From Thermincola sp. (GTDB lineage: Bacteria > Bacillota > Thermincolia > Thermincolales > UBA2595), in the NCBI GenBank assembly GCA_022735835.1, contig DYZU01000172.1:1-41225 (forward strand): a stretch of 41,225 nucleotides of DNA, read 5' to 3'. Every line of letters begins with the position of its first letter. Position 1 is the stretch's first letter. The position numbers were made by a program, and so were the translations under genes. The notes under the pieces are model-generated. The model saw only the letters and a list, made by a program, of their open reading frames with translations. It made no database searches and had not been told where the DNA came from. This document shows positions 16,076 to 23,639 of this stretch, in pieces.

Positions 16076-16729
16076 TTATATGGTGTGCCGCTCCGCCACG
16101 GTAAAATTAACTTTGTCCCCCGGTTTTAACAAGCAGAGTTCGGGACGTTCCAGGTCAAACATCTTAAAAGGTGTCCAGCCTATAACATGCCAGCCGCCCG
16201 GAGAATCAAAAGGGTAAATTCCGGTCTGGAACCCGGCAACAGCAACAGACCCGGCTGCTACTTTTGGGGCCGGTGTTGTCTTCCGGGGAACAACAAGTTC
16301 CGGCGGAAGTTTACCCATATAGGGGAAGCCCGGCAGGAAGCCGATGCCCCAAACTGTATATGTCTTTTGGGAGTGATAACGGATTATTTCTTCTTCCGTC
16401 ATATTTAAATACTCCGCCAGCTTGCTCAAATCCGGGCCATATCTGCCGCCGTAATACACGGGTATAGATATTATGTTTGGCTTTCCGGTTTTTTTGGTAC
16501 CGCCGGCAAGCCTTGCCCTGATATACTGTACCACATTGTCTGGCGTGATCATTTGAGGATTGTAGTATACACCGATACTGTTATAGCAAAGGACAATATC
16601 ACTTATTCCATCCGGCGCCTGTTCGCGCAGGCTGTAATAGTCTCTCTGCAGTTGCCTGATATCTCTCTCCGATTCTGCACCCTCATAAAAAAGTACCAGG
16701 GCGCTGTCGCCCAAATACCGGATTTTCAT
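16076..16729 (-). CDS. pxpB: 5-oxoprolinase subunit B (KipI family)
   Basis: 217 residues, the normal size. Signature segments include the N-terminal IRYLGDSALVLFYE, IPVYYGGRYGPDL, YTVWGIGFLPGFPYMGKLP, PRKTTPAPKVAAGSVAVAG and IYPFDSPGGWHVIGWT. In Bacillus the homologue KipI also inhibits the sporulation kinase KinA; whether that holds here is unknown. GAGGATGG precedes the ATG. First gene of pxpBAC, six bases or so before the pxpA ribosome site, and preceded by a terminator belonging to the upstream zinc-ribbon gene. Confidence 0.94.
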   Translation of the reverse strand: MKIRYLGDSALVLFYEGAESERDIRQLQRDYYSLREQAPDGISDIVLCYNSIGVYYNPQMITPDNVVQYIRARLAGGTKKTGKPNIISIPVYYGGRYGPDLSKLAEYLNMTEEEIIRYHSQKTYTVWGIGFLPGFPYMGKLPPELVVPRKTTPAPKVAAGSVAVAGFQTGIYPFDSPGGWHVIGWTPFKMFDLERPELCLLKPGDKVNFTVAERHTI

Positions 16730-16762
16730 TAATCCATCCTCTTTTAACCATAGAATTTTAAG

Positions 16763-16802
16763 AAAAAAGGCCCCCGCCGAAGCCTAGCTCGCCTGAAGGG
16801 CC
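16763..16802 (-). terminator. Terminator of small zinc-ribbon gene
   Basis: On the minus strand GGCCC (16802-16798) pairs with GGGCC (16773-16769), enclosing a further GC-rich hairpin, followed by TTTTTT at 16768-16763. Lies just upstream of pxpB. Confidence 0.75.
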
Positions 16803-16832
16803 TGGTGAATTTATCCTGATGGATTCCGCTAA

Positions 16833-16973
16833 TCACTGTTTCTGCGAATGATTTTCAGCCGGAACAAATCCAACTTCAGTAATGTCTTTGCCGCATTGGG
16901 GACATATCCATTGAACTCCGATGTATGCCGAATATGAGAATTCATTACAATAAGGACAGAGTTTGGCATTCAC
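16833..16973 (-). CDS. Small zinc-ribbon protein, 46 residues
   Basis: GTG start at 16973 (an in-frame stop three codons earlier excludes a longer version). Two pairs of cysteines, CPYC at residues 6-9 and CPQC at 24-27, with aromatic residues between, form a classic rubredoxin- or zinc-ribbon-like knuckle; the tail is polar. A GC-rich terminator follows. The ribosome site is weak (AGCGGTG). I do not recognise a named family. Likely a metal-binding accessory protein. Confidence 0.72.
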   Translation of the reverse strand: MNAKLCPYCNEFSYSAYIGVQWICPQCGKDITEVGFVPAENHSQKQ

Positions 16974-17066
16974 TACAGGTCACCGCTTTCAAGATTTTTG
17001 TGCTGTCGCAGGTATATTAATTCTTCCCTTAAACCAGATTATATGTTTGAACCGAGGTGCTTGTCA

Positions 17067-17225
17067 ATGCCTGAAGGAAATTTTGTAAAATTCGGAAATC
17101 AGCAGGTTTTCTCGTTATTATTGTGGAACACACTACTTTCAGTTAAAATTATATTAAATAACGATGCGTCTAAAGTAATTCGGCTGTTTTGGGAGAATTC
17201 GAAGGGTTGGATATTGTTGTGTTGA
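17067..17225 (+). CDS. Possible small ORF upstream of pgsA, 52 residues
   Basis: ATG at 17067 with GAGGTG 7 bases upstream. The frame ends with TGA at 17223-17225, overlapping the TTG start of pgsA (17222-17224) as TTGA, the classic layout for translational coupling. It begins MPEGNFVKFGNQQVF and contains a short hydrophobic stretch. I do not recognise the sequence. Its main support is the ribosome site and the overlap; it may only be a translated leader that lets pgsA start without its own Shine-Dalgarno. Confidence 0.42.
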   Translation: MPEGNFVKFGNQQVFSLLLWNTLLSVKIILNNDASKVIRLFWENSKGWILLC

Positions 17226-17737
17226 ACTTGCCAAACTTGATAACAATAGTCAGAATATTGCTTATACCGGTTTTTTTATTGCTTTTTTGGTCCGGTATCC
17301 CGAACGGCGTTATAATTGCGATGATAGTGGTGGGAATATCGGGAATCACGGACATGGTTGACGGTTATCTGGCCAGAAAATATAATATGATCACATCACT
17401 GGGAAAAATTCTCGATCCTCTGGCCGATAAGCTGATGATTATAACAGTCATGACCTCTCTGTTTTTGATAGGGAAATTACCGTCCTGGCTGGTGATACTG
17501 GTGCTGGTCAAGGAAATGGTTTTAGTCTTGGGGGGCGTTTTTCTGATATTTAGGAAGAGAATTGTGGTCAGCGCCAATTTTTATGGCAAAGCTGCAACGG
17601 TTCTGATCTATTTGGCTCTTTTTTTCGGAGCCTTTGAGCTGAACGGCAGGACAGCGATGGCCCTGATTGCCGGGGCTGCCTCGGTTATTGCCTTAATCAA
17701 TTACATGTACAGTTTTAATCGGCGGCAGGAATGTTAG
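17222..17737 (+). CDS. pgsA: CDP-diacylglycerol-glycerol-3-phosphate 3-phosphatidyltransferase
   Basis: Commits CDP-diacylglycerol to phosphatidylglycerol at the membrane. 171 residues from TTG at 17222, giving the family N-terminus MNLPNLITIVRILLIPVF. The CDP-alcohol transferase motif is complete: DMVDGYLAR, then G(x3)D(x3)D in GKILDPLADK. Four to five hydrophobic helices. No strong ribosome site of its own; the start overlaps the stop of a small upstream ORF. Its 3' end overlaps, on the opposite strand, the remains of a MazG-like gene. Confidence 0.9.
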   Translation: MNLPNLITIVRILLIPVFLLLFWSGIPNGVIIAMIVVGISGITDMVDGYLARKYNMITSLGKILDPLADKLMIITVMTSLFLIGKLPSWLVILVLVKEMVLVLGGVFLIFRKRIVVSANFYGKAATVLIYLALFFGAFELNGRTAMALIAGAASVIALINYMYSFNRRQEC

Positions 17738-17809
17738 CGGGTGCCAGTACCCTTCCGCAAATTGGCTAATCCAGTTGTCCACTTCTTTTTGCATATCTTT
17801 TATTTCCAT
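17693..17809 (-). pseudogene. Truncated MazG-like pyrophosphohydrolase, N-terminal fragment
   Basis: 38-residue frame from ATG 17809 with AGGGGG 8 bases upstream. The first 27 residues (MEIKDMQKEVDNWISQFAEG, then YWHPL) match the N-terminus of small MazG-like nucleotide pyrophosphohydrolases such as B. subtilis YpjD. After HPL, where the family continues into the metal-binding E-x2-E helices, similarity stops abruptly and the frame runs antisense through the end of pgsA. So the start signals survive but the catalytic part is gone. The break coincides with the pgsA stop codon (17735-17737), marking a deletion junction. Confidence 0.68.
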
Positions 17810-17877
17810 GTTTTTGGCCCCCTGTCGGAAAAATCTACATTTTATATTAAAACACCCGCCATGATTTGTAAATACTC

Positions 17878-18333
17878 TCAAAGGGACTGGTACAAGGCTA
17901 TATGCGTATATCTGCCGGCTTGTCTGTCTATTCTCATAAACCCTCGCGGTATGGTCATCATATCAAGTTCAAACTGTGACAGTCCTTTGGTTTCGATAAG
18001 AAAATATCCTCCCGGCATTATTTTTTCGGCAATTACTTCCATGACTTCGCAACGTTCGTAATCGGTGATCAGGTTCAGAACAAAAGTGCAAAGCACAATA
18101 GCGGTTTTCAGTTTCAATTTTTTTAACTCTTCAGGCCATAAACAGATCAACCCCGGAACCGAATTAAGCTTGATCCTGTTCGGCAGGTCCACTGCATAAA
18201 CTTTGTATCCCCTGTTATTAAGATACAGTGAATTGCGAAGGTTGCCCGACCCATAATCAAGGACTGTCTTTTTTTCCTGCCTATCAAATAGAGGCATGTA
18301 TTTTTCCAGGCTACGCGCGGGCCTTGCAGGCAT
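17878..18333 (-). CDS. Small class I SAM-dependent methyltransferase
   Basis: 151 residues. SAM-binding motif I is VLDYGSGNLRNSLYL near residue 25, motif II is YKVYAVDLPNR, and a later segment IMPGGYFLIETKG matches the strand after motif III. The start has AGGTGG 5 bases upstream. It lies between the NERD-kinase gene and the MazG-like remnant on the same strand, with 74 bases after the kinase. It is shorter than most such enzymes and lacks a C-terminal substrate domain; substrate unknown. Confidence 0.75.
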   Translation of the reverse strand: MPARPARSLEKYMPLFDRQEKKTVLDYGSGNLRNSLYLNNRGYKVYAVDLPNRIKLNSVPGLICLWPEELKKLKLKTAIVLCTFVLNLITDYERCEVMEVIAEKIMPGGYFLIETKGLSQFELDMMTIPRGFMRIDRQAGRYTHIALYQSL

Positions 18334-18407
18334 ATGACCACCTGATTTAAAGTATTTGTTCTATTTTGAGACATAATGCGCCGCGGTATGCATATAGATA
18401 GCCTGTC

Positions 18408-20750
18408 TTACCATTTAACCTCAAACACATATGGCTCCTGACCCATTAAAATATCATTGGAAGAGCCCAGGATAAAAACTGCCGAATTTTTTCTTCTGTC
18501 CATGGGTTCAAGAAAGAATACCCCTCTGGACTCCTGATTCGGTTGCAGCAGAATAGCGGAAGGAAAATCCCATCCGTAGTTATTTTTCAACTCCGCGTAT
18601 TCCCGGCTGCCCTGCCTCCCGACCGGGTTGGCCAGCACCACCAGATCATCGGTTTTACCGGTGTTTTTGGAGCGGACATACAAACGGGTCTCCTGTTCGG
18701 CAAATTCCACCTTTTCCAGTTGCACGACTCTGTCGTCCTGGTATACTGTTTTGTTCGGATATATTGTGTACTGGGCAGGGGCCAGTATTGACCAGGGATC
18801 TTCGATTGGTTCAACCTTGTCGGCAATAACAACCGGTGTTTGTTCATTTTCCGGAGTCTTCATCACATTCTGGACGCTGCCGGTTATTTTGATATATGAA
18901 GTAAACTGAAGGGCAAAATGCGGTTGGTTGTAACTGATTATTAAGTTTCTGGTCAGGGACTGCCTGTTGGAACGTACAATCACGCTAAACCGGGTATTGT
19001 TCTCATTTATTTGGACTATTTTGTCCACCCTGGCCACCAGGTTAACCGGCAGCCCCATATATAACCTGGGATCACTGTATAACAGATGAATATTTTCGTT
19101 GGTAAACCCGTATTGTTTGGTCAAGATTGTTTCATTAGACAGTTGCCTAGAATCGCGGTAAGCCTGAAAACCGAGTATTCCCACAAAGATCAGTAAACTC
19201 GTGACCGTAATAGCCGTAAACATTTTACGTTCTGACTTAAAGAAGGGTCTGAGCATGGTCGGAACATAGCGAAGCCATTTTTTGCGCCCCGTTTTCTTGG
19301 ACAAATGACCTGAACTTGACAGCTCCTCGACGGCCCGGAGAAATTCCGCGGCATCCGCAAACCGGTCCCCTGGGTTTTTCTCCAGGGCCTTCAAAATGAC
19401 ATATTCAAGGTCAGGTGATATCTCATTGTTAAGCTGGCCCGGCGGTACCGGGTCTTTATGGGTAATCTGATGAATAATTTCTCCGATATGCTCTCCGTGG
19501 AAAGGCATCTGGCCCGTAACCAGATAGTAGAGCACTATTCCCATGGCAAATATATCTGATTTCTCTGATACGTGGCCGCCTGTGATTTGTTCGGGAGACA
19601 TGGTAGCCGGCGTGCCGGCGCTTGTCCCGTCCAGAGTCAAATCAGTTGAATGGATAAGCTTGGCAATTCCGAAATCGGAAACTTTTACGTCACCGTCACA
19701 GGTCAGAAGAATATTGGATGGTTTAATATCCCGGTGGATCACCTGTTTGCTATGGGCATAAACCAGCGCGGAGCACACATCCCTGATAATTCTAAGGGAA
19801 TCCTTGACCGGTACTCTGCCGCATTCACGCACATACTCTTCCAGGGTCTGTCCTTCCACCAACTCCATAACCAGGTAATATTCGCCTGCTTTCTCATAAT
19901 AATCATACACACCGACAATATTCTCATGCTCCAGGGCTGAAGCAATCTGGGCTTCACGGTAAAAACGGTTCACCGCATTGGGGGAACCCTGGTATTGTAA
20001 AGGAAGTTTCTTGACTGCAACTTCCTGGTCCAACTTGTAGTCAAAACCGCGGTATACTATTCCGAAACTGCCCCGTCCCAGTTCGTCGAAAATCTCGTAG
20101 CGGCTTTCCCCGCCTTCAGTATAGTCCCGCAGCTGTTCCAGTGAAAAATAGGCAGTCTGATCCCTTTGTTCAGCGGGGACAATAATCCCGGCAAACTGCT
20201 CGATTTCCTCCGGGCTGTATGACGCCCCTTCCCTTTTTTCTATAAACTCCACCAGTTCGTCAAATTTTAACACTCTTACCCGGCCGATGAATCCCGGCCT
20301 GGTATAGTCCATCCTGGACAAATCGGCGTCATCGTGGACGAAAACGACGATGGGGTACACTTTCAAATTCACCTTTTTCCCTGTCTCATAGGCCAAACGG
20401 GAACCCAGGTAGGACTTAACTACCTTTCCATACTGATTGACCTGATTCGCCGGGTTTCCTATCTTGACCTTTCGGTTCCTGCCCGAACGCTTTCTTTCCT
20501 GGACCCAGTTTCCCATCATCCCGCCGGTAATCAGCCCTTGCATATTTTTCGTCTCAATTACAAAAATCCCGTTAGGCCCGATAACTATATGGTCAATGTC
20601 AAAAGTACCCCCATGATAGTAAAGGCGCGGTGAGTTCAGAATGACATACTGCTCCGGAAGCTGCCCAGCAAGAAGCTGAGACACCCTTTCCTCGCCAGGC
20701 TGCCCGTATACCCCGGATAATTTTGAGACCTGTTTCAAAAGTTGACCCAT
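18408..20750 (-). CDS. Membrane Ser/Thr protein kinase with N-terminal NERD domain
   Basis: About 780 residues. NERD (nuclease-related) domain in roughly 15-180: GQPGEERVSQLL, FDIDHIVIGPNGIFVIETKN, carrying the Asp/Glu-x-Lys pattern of restriction-like nucleases. A Hanks-type kinase follows at about 218-480: LGRGSFGIVYRG, AVKKL, HRDIKPSNILL, SDFGIAK and SPEQITGG, all catalytic residues present. One membrane helix sits near 510-530 and an extracytoplasmic beta-rich tail of about 230 residues completes it. ATG 20750 is preferred (GGTGGG 7 bases upstream) over TTG 20765. The domain combination suggests a signalling or defence protein; no function is proven. Same strand as a methyltransferase and a MazG-like remnant. 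Confidence 0.9.
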   Translation of the reverse strand: MGQLLKQVSKLSGVYGQPGEERVSQLLAGQLPEQYVILNSPRLYYHGGTFDIDHIVIGPNGIFVIETKNMQGLITGGMMGNWVQERKRSGRNRKVKIGNPANQVNQYGKVVKSYLGSRLAYETGKKVNLKVYPIVVFVHDDADLSRMDYTRPGFIGRVRVLKFDELVEFIEKREGASYSPEEIEQFAGIIVPAEQRDQTAYFSLEQLRDYTEGGESRYEIFDELGRGSFGIVYRGFDYKLDQEVAVKKLPLQYQGSPNAVNRFYREAQIASALEHENIVGVYDYYEKAGEYYLVMELVEGQTLEEYVRECGRVPVKDSLRIIRDVCSALVYAHSKQVIHRDIKPSNILLTCDGDVKVSDFGIAKLIHSTDLTLDGTSAGTPATMSPEQITGGHVSEKSDIFAMGIVLYYLVTGQMPFHGEHIGEIIHQITHKDPVPPGQLNNEISPDLEYVILKALEKNPGDRFADAAEFLRAVEELSSSGHLSKKTGRKKWLRYVPTMLRPFFKSERKMFTAITVTSLLIFVGILGFQAYRDSRQLSNETILTKQYGFTNENIHLLYSDPRLYMGLPVNLVARVDKIVQINENNTRFSVIVRSNRQSLTRNLIISYNQPHFALQFTSYIKITGSVQNVMKTPENEQTPVVIADKVEPIEDPWSILAPAQYTIYPNKTVYQDDRVVQLEKVEFAEQETRLYVRSKNTGKTDDLVVLANPVGRQGSREYAELKNNYGWDFPSAILLQPNQESRGVFFLEPMDRRKNSAVFILGSSNDILMGQEPYVFEVKW

Positions 20751-20861
20751 CTGCTGACCCACCAATACTCAGTATAATTAACCAGGTACAATTATCACGC
20801 CTTAAACTTTTTATTTTTTCTACATTCTCGTATATAAATCCTTCTTGATATTATTTCCATA

Positions 20862-20890
20862 TTGACATTACGGCCATTTTCAGGTATATT
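20862..20890 (+). promoter_or_regulatory. Promoter of tRNA-Arg
   Basis: TTGACA at 20862-20867 and TATATT at 20885-20890 with 17 bases between, 25 bases before the tRNA. Consensus-like, as expected for a stable-RNA gene. Confidence 0.85.
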
Positions 20891-20915
20891 AATTATTGTT
20901 CATTTACAAGAATAA

Positions 20916-20990
20916 GCGCCCGTAGCTCAGTGGATAGAGCACAGGTCTCCGGAACCTGGAGCGTAGGTTCGATTCCTACCGGGCGCACCA
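20916..20990 (+). tRNA. tRNA-Arg (anticodon CCG)
   Basis: Complete cloverleaf: acceptor GCGCCCG pairs with CGGGCGC, D arm with AGCTCAGTGGATAGAGC, anticodon stem CAGGT/ACCTG around loop CTCCGGA (anticodon CCG, reading CGG), and T arm GTAGG-TTCGATT-CCTAC. CCA is encoded. A lone tRNA with its own promoter and terminator. Confidence 0.97.
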
Positions 20991-21019
20991 TTGTTAAAAA
21001 TTGAATTATTAAAAATTTA

Positions 21020-21040
21020 AGCACCAGGCGGTGCTTTTTG
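21020..21040. terminator. Bidirectional terminator between tRNA-Arg and small ORF
   Basis: AGCACC (21020-21025) pairs with GGTGCT (21030-21035), loop AGGC, followed by TTTTTG on the plus strand. On the minus strand it lies just after the stop of the 46-residue gene. Confidence 0.85.
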
Positions 21041-21054
21041 TTTTTACTGCCGAT

Positions 21055-21195
21055 TTACTGTTCACTTTCCCATTGCTCTCCGACGGGCAGGGTTTCCGTG
21101 TAACATCCTTGGTTCTCAATGTTATCCGGATCACCACTGTTAATTGATTCCAGACCAATTTCCTCAAGAATTTTATTGATAAGGTCCTTGGACAA
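21055..21195 (-). CDS. Small acidic protein, 46 residues, unknown
   Basis: TTG start at 21195 with the very strong site GGAGGAGG 8 bases upstream; stop TAA at 21055-21057; a terminator hairpin lies just beyond. It begins MSKDLINKILEEIGLES and continues Asp/Glu/Asn-rich with one Cys (residue 31) and a Trp near the end. Not recognised. A leader-like N-terminal helix followed by a small polar tail resembles precursors of modified peptides in outline only; there is no modifying enzyme next to it. Confidence 0.68.
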   Translation of the reverse strand: MSKDLINKILEEIGLESINSGDPDNIENQGCYTETLPVGEQWESEQ

Positions 21196-21361
21196 ATAAA
21201 ATACCTCCTCCCGTTTATCGAATCAATACAAAATATAATATGACAAACGGGAGAAAAAAATGAGTTGTCCGGTGTACTTTTTTTCCCAACATTATAAACA
21301 CCTGCTCTTGATTTGAATAGAATATAACATCATCTTCATCTGCATCGAAGGAGGTTCCAAA

Positions 21362-21667
21362 ATGCTGATAGCAATAAGCAAAATCAAGGTCCGCAGCGGG
21401 CATTTAGGAAAAGTGATGCCCCTGCTCAGGGATAATGCCCATCTGGGTACGAGCCAAAAAGGGTGCCTGGAAAGCTACCTGGCCCGTAATGTCGATAACA
21501 ACGACGAAATTTTAATATATACACTGTGGCAGTCCCAGCAAGACTACGAAGAAGCGCTGGAAAAAGTAAAAAAAGACCCCCGGTTTACGAAAGCGGCGCT
21601 GCAGCTGCTTCCTCATCTGGCCCATGAACCGCAAATACATTCCTATACGGTTGTACCTATGAATTGA
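21362..21667 (+). CDS. ABM-family (YgiN-like) small protein
   Basis: 101 residues with the antibiotic biosynthesis monooxygenase fold pattern: beta strand MLIAISKIKVRSGHLGKV, GCLESYLARNVDNNDEILIYTLW, then QSQQDYEEALEKVKKDPRF. Such dimeric barrel proteins include quinol or heme monooxygenases; the lack of diagnostic residues prevents a choice. GAAGGAGG lies 7 bases before ATG. It overlaps by 11 bases the end of the convergent glycosylase gene. Confidence 0.8.
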   Translation: MLIAISKIKVRSGHLGKVMPLLRDNAHLGTSQKGCLESYLARNVDNNDEILIYTLWQSQQDYEEALEKVKKDPRFTKAALQLLPHLAHEPQIHSYTVVPMN

Positions 21668-22361
21668 TATTCTCTGTCTTCTGAGCCGCGTCATGCTTAC
21701 AAAACTCGCGGACCGGGCATTCTCCGCACCTGGTCTTCCTGTTGCCGCAATACTTGTTGCCAACCCCCACTATCAAAGCATGGAATTCGTTGTACAACCG
21801 GGTATCTGGCGGCAAGTTATCCATAAAATATCTCTGCATTTGGTCATAAGTGGCTTCTTCGGCAAAACACCCCAGCCTGGAAAAAATTCTTCTGGTGTAT
21901 GCATCTACCACAAATATTGGTTTTTCTGCCGCATATAATATGATGCTGTCAGCGGTTTCGGGGCCGATTCCATAGATGGCCAGCAGCTCTTTCCTGAGCT
22001 CCGGCAGGTCTTTGGCCAACATTTCCTGCAGATTACCGCGATACTTTTCGGTGACATGAGTTACAAAAGACTTGAGTTTTTTGGCCTTCATCCTGTAATA
22101 CATGGTCGGCACAATACATTTTTCGATTTCTTCCCGGGGACAGTTATACATACTGGGCAGATCACATAACCCTTTATCTTTCAGGTTGTCAATGGCCTTT
22201 ACAACGTTCTTCCAGGCAACGCTCTGGGTCAGAATCGCCCCCACACAAATTTCGAAGACAGTTTCACCGGGCCACCAACCCCTGGAACCAAAATGTTCAT
22301 ACATTTTGTTGTAAATATTCATTAATTTATCCCTGGTTTTTCTTCTGGATCCCCTATCCAT
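21657..22361 (-). CDS. Endonuclease III-like DNA glycosylase (MagIII-type, COG2231)
   Basis: 234 residues. HhH-GPD fold: ILTQSVAWKNVVKAIDNL, then the hairpin IYGIGPETADSIILY and the catalytic Asp in FVVDAYTRRIF. The C-terminal C-x6-C-x2-C-x5-C set (KYCGNRKTRCGECPVREFC) can hold the [4Fe-4S] cluster. Where endonuclease III has Lys (GVGRKTA) this protein has Glu (GIGPETA), so it is probably a monofunctional glycosylase like Helicobacter 3-methyladenine glycosylase MagIII, not an AP lyase. Start at 22361 is supported by GGAG 8 bases upstream. Confidence 0.87.
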   Translation of the reverse strand: MDRGSRRKTRDKLMNIYNKMYEHFGSRGWWPGETVFEICVGAILTQSVAWKNVVKAIDNLKDKGLCDLPSMYNCPREEIEKCIVPTMYYRMKAKKLKSFVTHVTEKYRGNLQEMLAKDLPELRKELLAIYGIGPETADSIILYAAEKPIFVVDAYTRRIFSRLGCFAEEATYDQMQRYFMDNLPPDTRLYNEFHALIVGVGNKYCGNRKTRCGECPVREFCKHDAAQKTENINS

Positions 22362-22394
22362 ATAAGCTTCTCCTCTCTGCTCTTATAACTGAAG

Positions 22395-22425
22395 AACACA
22401 GGACTGACTAAGTCAGTCCTGTGTT
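22395..22425. terminator. Perfect hairpin overlapping the end of the next gene
   Basis: A 14-base perfect stem (22395-22408 with 22412-22425) and a TAA loop. The stop codon of the zinc-ribbon gene (22413-22415) is inside the stem. Only short T stretches flank it, so termination would be moderate. Confidence 0.65.
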
Positions 22426-22709
22426 ATTTCAAATTTTGCCCATCTCCTTTTATCATGTTCCGTATTCCGGCCTTCCCAATCACTGCAGGCCGTGATCTTT
22501 TGACGTTGATAACCGGTAAAACGGCACCGGCCGTTTCTCCTTTTTTTGCACTTCTCGCATATCTTGCCGCCCTGCTCATTTTTTCCTTTTAAAATATATT
22601 CATCAAACCGTTTTTCACATGCCGGACAAAGCCATTTTTTGGCCCTGGGGCTAACTGCGGCGGTAGTATGGGTCGGCCTTTTGCATACGGCACATCTTTT
22701 AACAGGCAT
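22413..22709 (-). CDS. Cys-rich zinc-binding protein, 98 residues
   Basis: Three Cys pairs: CAVC at residues 6-9, CPAC at 28-31 and CEKC at 51-54, with further Cys at 62 and 75. It is basic and has no membrane segment. The first two pairs look like one zinc ribbon and the third the start of a second. Sixty bases after the VTT membrane protein, on the same strand, so probably last in the LysR-led operon. Family not recognised; a nucleic acid-binding or redox role is possible. Confidence 0.7.
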   Translation of the reverse strand: MPVKRCAVCKRPTHTTAAVSPRAKKWLCPACEKRFDEYILKGKNEQGGKICEKCKKRRNGRCRFTGYQRQKITACSDWEGRNTEHDKRRWAKFEITQD

Positions 22710-22769
22710 GGCACTCTCCCGTGTTTTTAATATATGTTTATCTTCGCTATTGATTTGTCTTTTTCCTTC

Positions 22770-23444
22770 TTAATGCTGTTTTCCCTGGAACGATACCCTT
22801 CCCCTGGTTTTTTTCACAATCAGGTACGGCCCAATAACCAGCAAAGTCACCACAACCAGTCCCAGCATGTAGTTTTTACTGTGGACTAAACTGTATCCCA
22901 ATATTGTATACCCGATAATGAACGGCAGTTTCCCCAAAGCCGATGCCAGTAAAAACCAGAGGTAATTTATCCTGCTTGCTCCCGCTGCAATGTTGACCAG
23001 GGGCGCCGGGAAATAGGGCAACAGCCTCAGAGCCAAAATGACCCAGAAACCACGGGTTCCTTTCATTTTTTCAATGTAACGCAGGATATTTCCTTTATTT
23101 TTATACCTTACTCCCTCGTAACCCAACCTCCTGGAGGCAAGGAAGGTCAGTGACGCTCCGGCGAGGGTTCCGACCCATGTAATGATTACCCCTTTGAAAA
23201 AACCGAAAAGAACTCCGTTGGCGCTGGAGATGATTAGAAAAGGAACGGCAGGAACCACCGCCTGAATGACAGTTATGAGAAAGGCCGATACCGGCATAAC
23301 TGCGCCAAAGGATTCGGCGTACCGGACAAACCCTGCTACCGTAGAAATTTCCTCAAGTTTAAAAGGTCTGTACAAATAAAAACCGGCCAGGGTGAGGATT
23401 AAAAGCAGCAGGATTATTAACAACTCTTTATTGTTCCGCTTCAC
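22770..23444 (-). CDS. TVP38/TMEM64 (VTT/DedA-like) membrane protein
   Basis: 224 residues with five or six hydrophobic helices. The VTT signature is visible: NGVLFGFFKGVIITWVGTLAGASLTFLASRRLG followed by ILALRLLPYFPAPLVNIAAG. This family includes lipid scramblase-like and undecaprenyl-phosphate carriers; the substrate here is unknown. GTG start at 23444 overlaps the stop of the Cys-rich gene by four bases (GTGA), with AAAGGTGG upstream, so the two are translationally coupled. Confidence 0.88.
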   Translation of the reverse strand: MKRNNKELLIILLLLILTLAGFYLYRPFKLEEISTVAGFVRYAESFGAVMPVSAFLITVIQAVVPAVPFLIISSANGVLFGFFKGVIITWVGTLAGASLTFLASRRLGYEGVRYKNKGNILRYIEKMKGTRGFWVILALRLLPYFPAPLVNIAAGASRINYLWFLLASALGKLPFIIGYTILGYSLVHSKNYMLGLVVVTLLVIGPYLIVKKTRGRVSFQGKQH

Positions 23445-23587
23445 TGGGTATCCACCTTTTTCTTTTTAGGTTTATAGAATTCGCAGGCACATTCTATCTC
23501 GCCAAGTCTGTCGCTTCCGATCACGTTTAGCGTGCATTCCCCGTCAGCGGCATGAACACAATTGGCAAAACACGGCAAACTGGTCAT
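23441..23587 (-). CDS. Small Cys-rich protein, DUF1540-like, 48 residues
   Basis: ATG at 23587 with GAGGAGG just upstream; the longer frame above it has no ribosome site and overlaps the preceding gene. Pattern LPCFANCVHAADGECTLNVI then CACEFYKP: Cys at 6, 10, 18, 33 and 35, much like the C-x3-C-x7-C ... C motif of DUF1540-type metal-binding mini-proteins common in Clostridia. Translationally coupled to the VTT membrane protein. Function unknown. Confidence 0.78.
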   Translation of the reverse strand: MTSLPCFANCVHAADGECTLNVIGSDRLGEIECACEFYKPKKKKVDTQ

Positions 23588-23639
23588 CCTTCCCACCTCC
23601 TCAAGGTTAATCTCCCCCAAAGAGGTGGAAAATATTAGT

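Noticed and set aside
21055-21195. Small ORF called as a RiPP precursor
   Set aside because: There is no modifying enzyme, exporter or immunity gene nearby, so only a hypothetical protein can be claimed.
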